Assembly: GCA_016938395.1 (NCBI GenBank)
Contig: JAFGUS010000128.1
Location: 1 to 6,127, forward strand
Length of the DNA stretch: 6,127 nucleotides
Source: Coriobacteriia bacterium
GTDB lineage: Bacteria; Actinomycetota; Coriobacteriia; Anaerosomatales; Anaerosomataceae
Reading direction: 5' to 3'
Under the pieces are notes generated by a model. It was not told the origin of the DNA and did not search any database. It was given only the letters and a program-made list of their open reading frames with translations. Made by a program: the position numbers and the translations under genes. Below are positions 5,872-6,127 of the stretch, piece after piece. Each line of letters starts with the position of its first letter. Position 1 is the first letter of the stretch.

Positions 5872-6127
5872 GTGGTCAGGGTAGGGGCAGGCGGCGCAGT
5901 TCCGCAGGCGGGGGCGGTGGTGGACGGCGCGATGCGCGCCGGCACCGCCGAGGGCCCCCGCCGAGGACTGTCTGAGCACGCCGCCTCTGCTCTGACGAAA
6001 CCCGTCTGCGGAACTGCGCCGCTCACCCTCCGCCACGCCGCCCCTACGCCGGCCACCACCATCCCCGCATCTCTGGACACCCGCTACCTGGTCACCTTCG
6101 ATACCGACAGCATGCCGGTGGAGCGCA
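5872..6127 (+). CDS. nadB: Probable L-aspartate oxidase, N-terminus only, with an unusual extension
   Basis: This frame (GTG 5872, 4 nt after nadA) is open to the window end. Its last part, TRYLVTFDTDSMPVER, resembles the segment just before the FAD-binding GxGxxG in many NadB proteins (commonly RRYLVxFDTRRLP). NadB oxidises L-aspartate to iminoaspartate for NadA, so the position fits. The FAD motif itself lies beyond the window. Between nadA and the recognisable part there are about 67 residues rich in Ala, Gly and Pro that I do not recognise, and they are encoded by the palindromic element. No ATG, GTG or TTG in frame exists between ATG 5932 and codon 6112, so translation must begin at ATG 5932, GTG 5920, GTG 5917 or GTG 5872, unless a rare start (CTG 6073) is used. 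GGGTGA at 5862-5867 is a weak ribosome site for 5872; GGTGGA at 5919-5924 could serve 5932. The start is uncertain. Confidence 0.6.
   Translation, partial: MVRVGAGGAVPQAGAVVDGAMRAGTAEGPRRGLSEHAASALTKPVCGTAPLTLRHAAPTPATTIPASLDTRYLVTFDTDSMPVER
5881..6047. repeat. Complex palindromic element at the nadA-nadB junction
   Basis: A long inverted repeat pairs 5891-5912 with 6001-6022. The first 17 bp are perfect (arm beginning GCGGCGCAGTTCCGCAG), then there is one G/T mismatch (5908/6005), then 4 more pairs. An outer 8-bp pair, GTAGGGGC (5881-5888) with GCCCCTAC (6040-6047), frames it. The enclosed 88 bp contains two further hairpins. One is GGCGGTG (5913-5919) with CACCGCC (5943-5949), enclosing GGCGCG-ATG-CGCGCC (5926-5940). 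The other is GTCTGAGCA (5970-5978) with TGCTCTGAC (5988-5996), one mismatch and a 9-nt loop. The predicted shape is a long stem carrying two arms. No T-tract follows. It could be a mobile palindromic element, a structured RNA or a DNA cruciform. Confidence 0.7.

Noticed and set aside
5868..6060. Intrinsic terminator after nadA
   Set aside because: The hairpins are strong, but no T-run follows any of them, and an apparently coding nadB frame runs through the region.
4083..6080. A 665-codon open frame on the - strand opposite panC and nadA
   Set aside because: It lies antisense to two genes with complete family motifs, has no recognisable domain, and is rich in Arg, His and Asp as expected for the shadow of high-GC coding DNA.
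1..6127. CRISPR array, tRNA, rRNA or transposase gene
   Set aside because: No regularly spaced repeats, no tRNA-like cloverleaf with the conserved T-loop, no rRNA-like sequence and no transposase motifs were seen; nearly all the window is occupied by recognised genes.

Overview
The window is high-GC bacterial DNA, with strong G/C preference at third codon positions and GTG starts in use. All genes are on the + strand and closely packed. The gene set points to an actinobacterial lineage: the order folE-folP-(folB)-folK followed by panC and nad genes is a known actinobacterial neighbourhood (in Mycobacterium, ftsH-folE-folP-folB-folK-...-panC-panD-coaX). Species cannot be read from the sequence; an uncultured or Coriobacteriia-like member is only a guess.

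Layout. Bases 2-718 are the 3' part of a TadC-like gene (Tad/Flp pilus inner-membrane platform), which seems to close an upstream pilus cluster. After an 88-bp gap with a weak promoter-like box comes a folate unit: folE (GTP cyclohydrolase I), folP (dihydropteroate synthase) and folK (HPPK), each separated by about 1 nt. folB is not between folP and folK. The folK product carries about 110 extra C-terminal residues that partly resemble a DUF2007-type domain.

The only real intergenic space (3062-3217, 156 bp) holds a nested stem-loop just after folK (possible terminator), a -10 box TATACT, and a short leader. The leader contains a compact hairpin with two unpaired adenines just before a strong Shine-Dalgarno. 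This leads a second unit: panB and panC (the two committed steps to pantothenate), then nadA (quinolinate synthase) with no gap after panC. At the right edge a reading frame ends in TRYLVTFDTDSMPVER, which looks like the N-terminus of L-aspartate oxidase (NadB), the partner enzyme of NadA. The gene is cut by the window end.

Together the genes supply tetrahydrofolate precursors, pantothenate/CoA precursors and quinolinate/NAD. PanB consumes the folate cofactor 5,10-methylene-THF, so the two units are linked metabolically. The most unusual items are the elaborate palindromic element (about 5881-6047) that appears to be translated in frame as an N-terminal extension of nadB, the folK fusion, and the panB leader hairpin. 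No CRISPR array, tRNA, rRNA or insertion-sequence transposase was seen.
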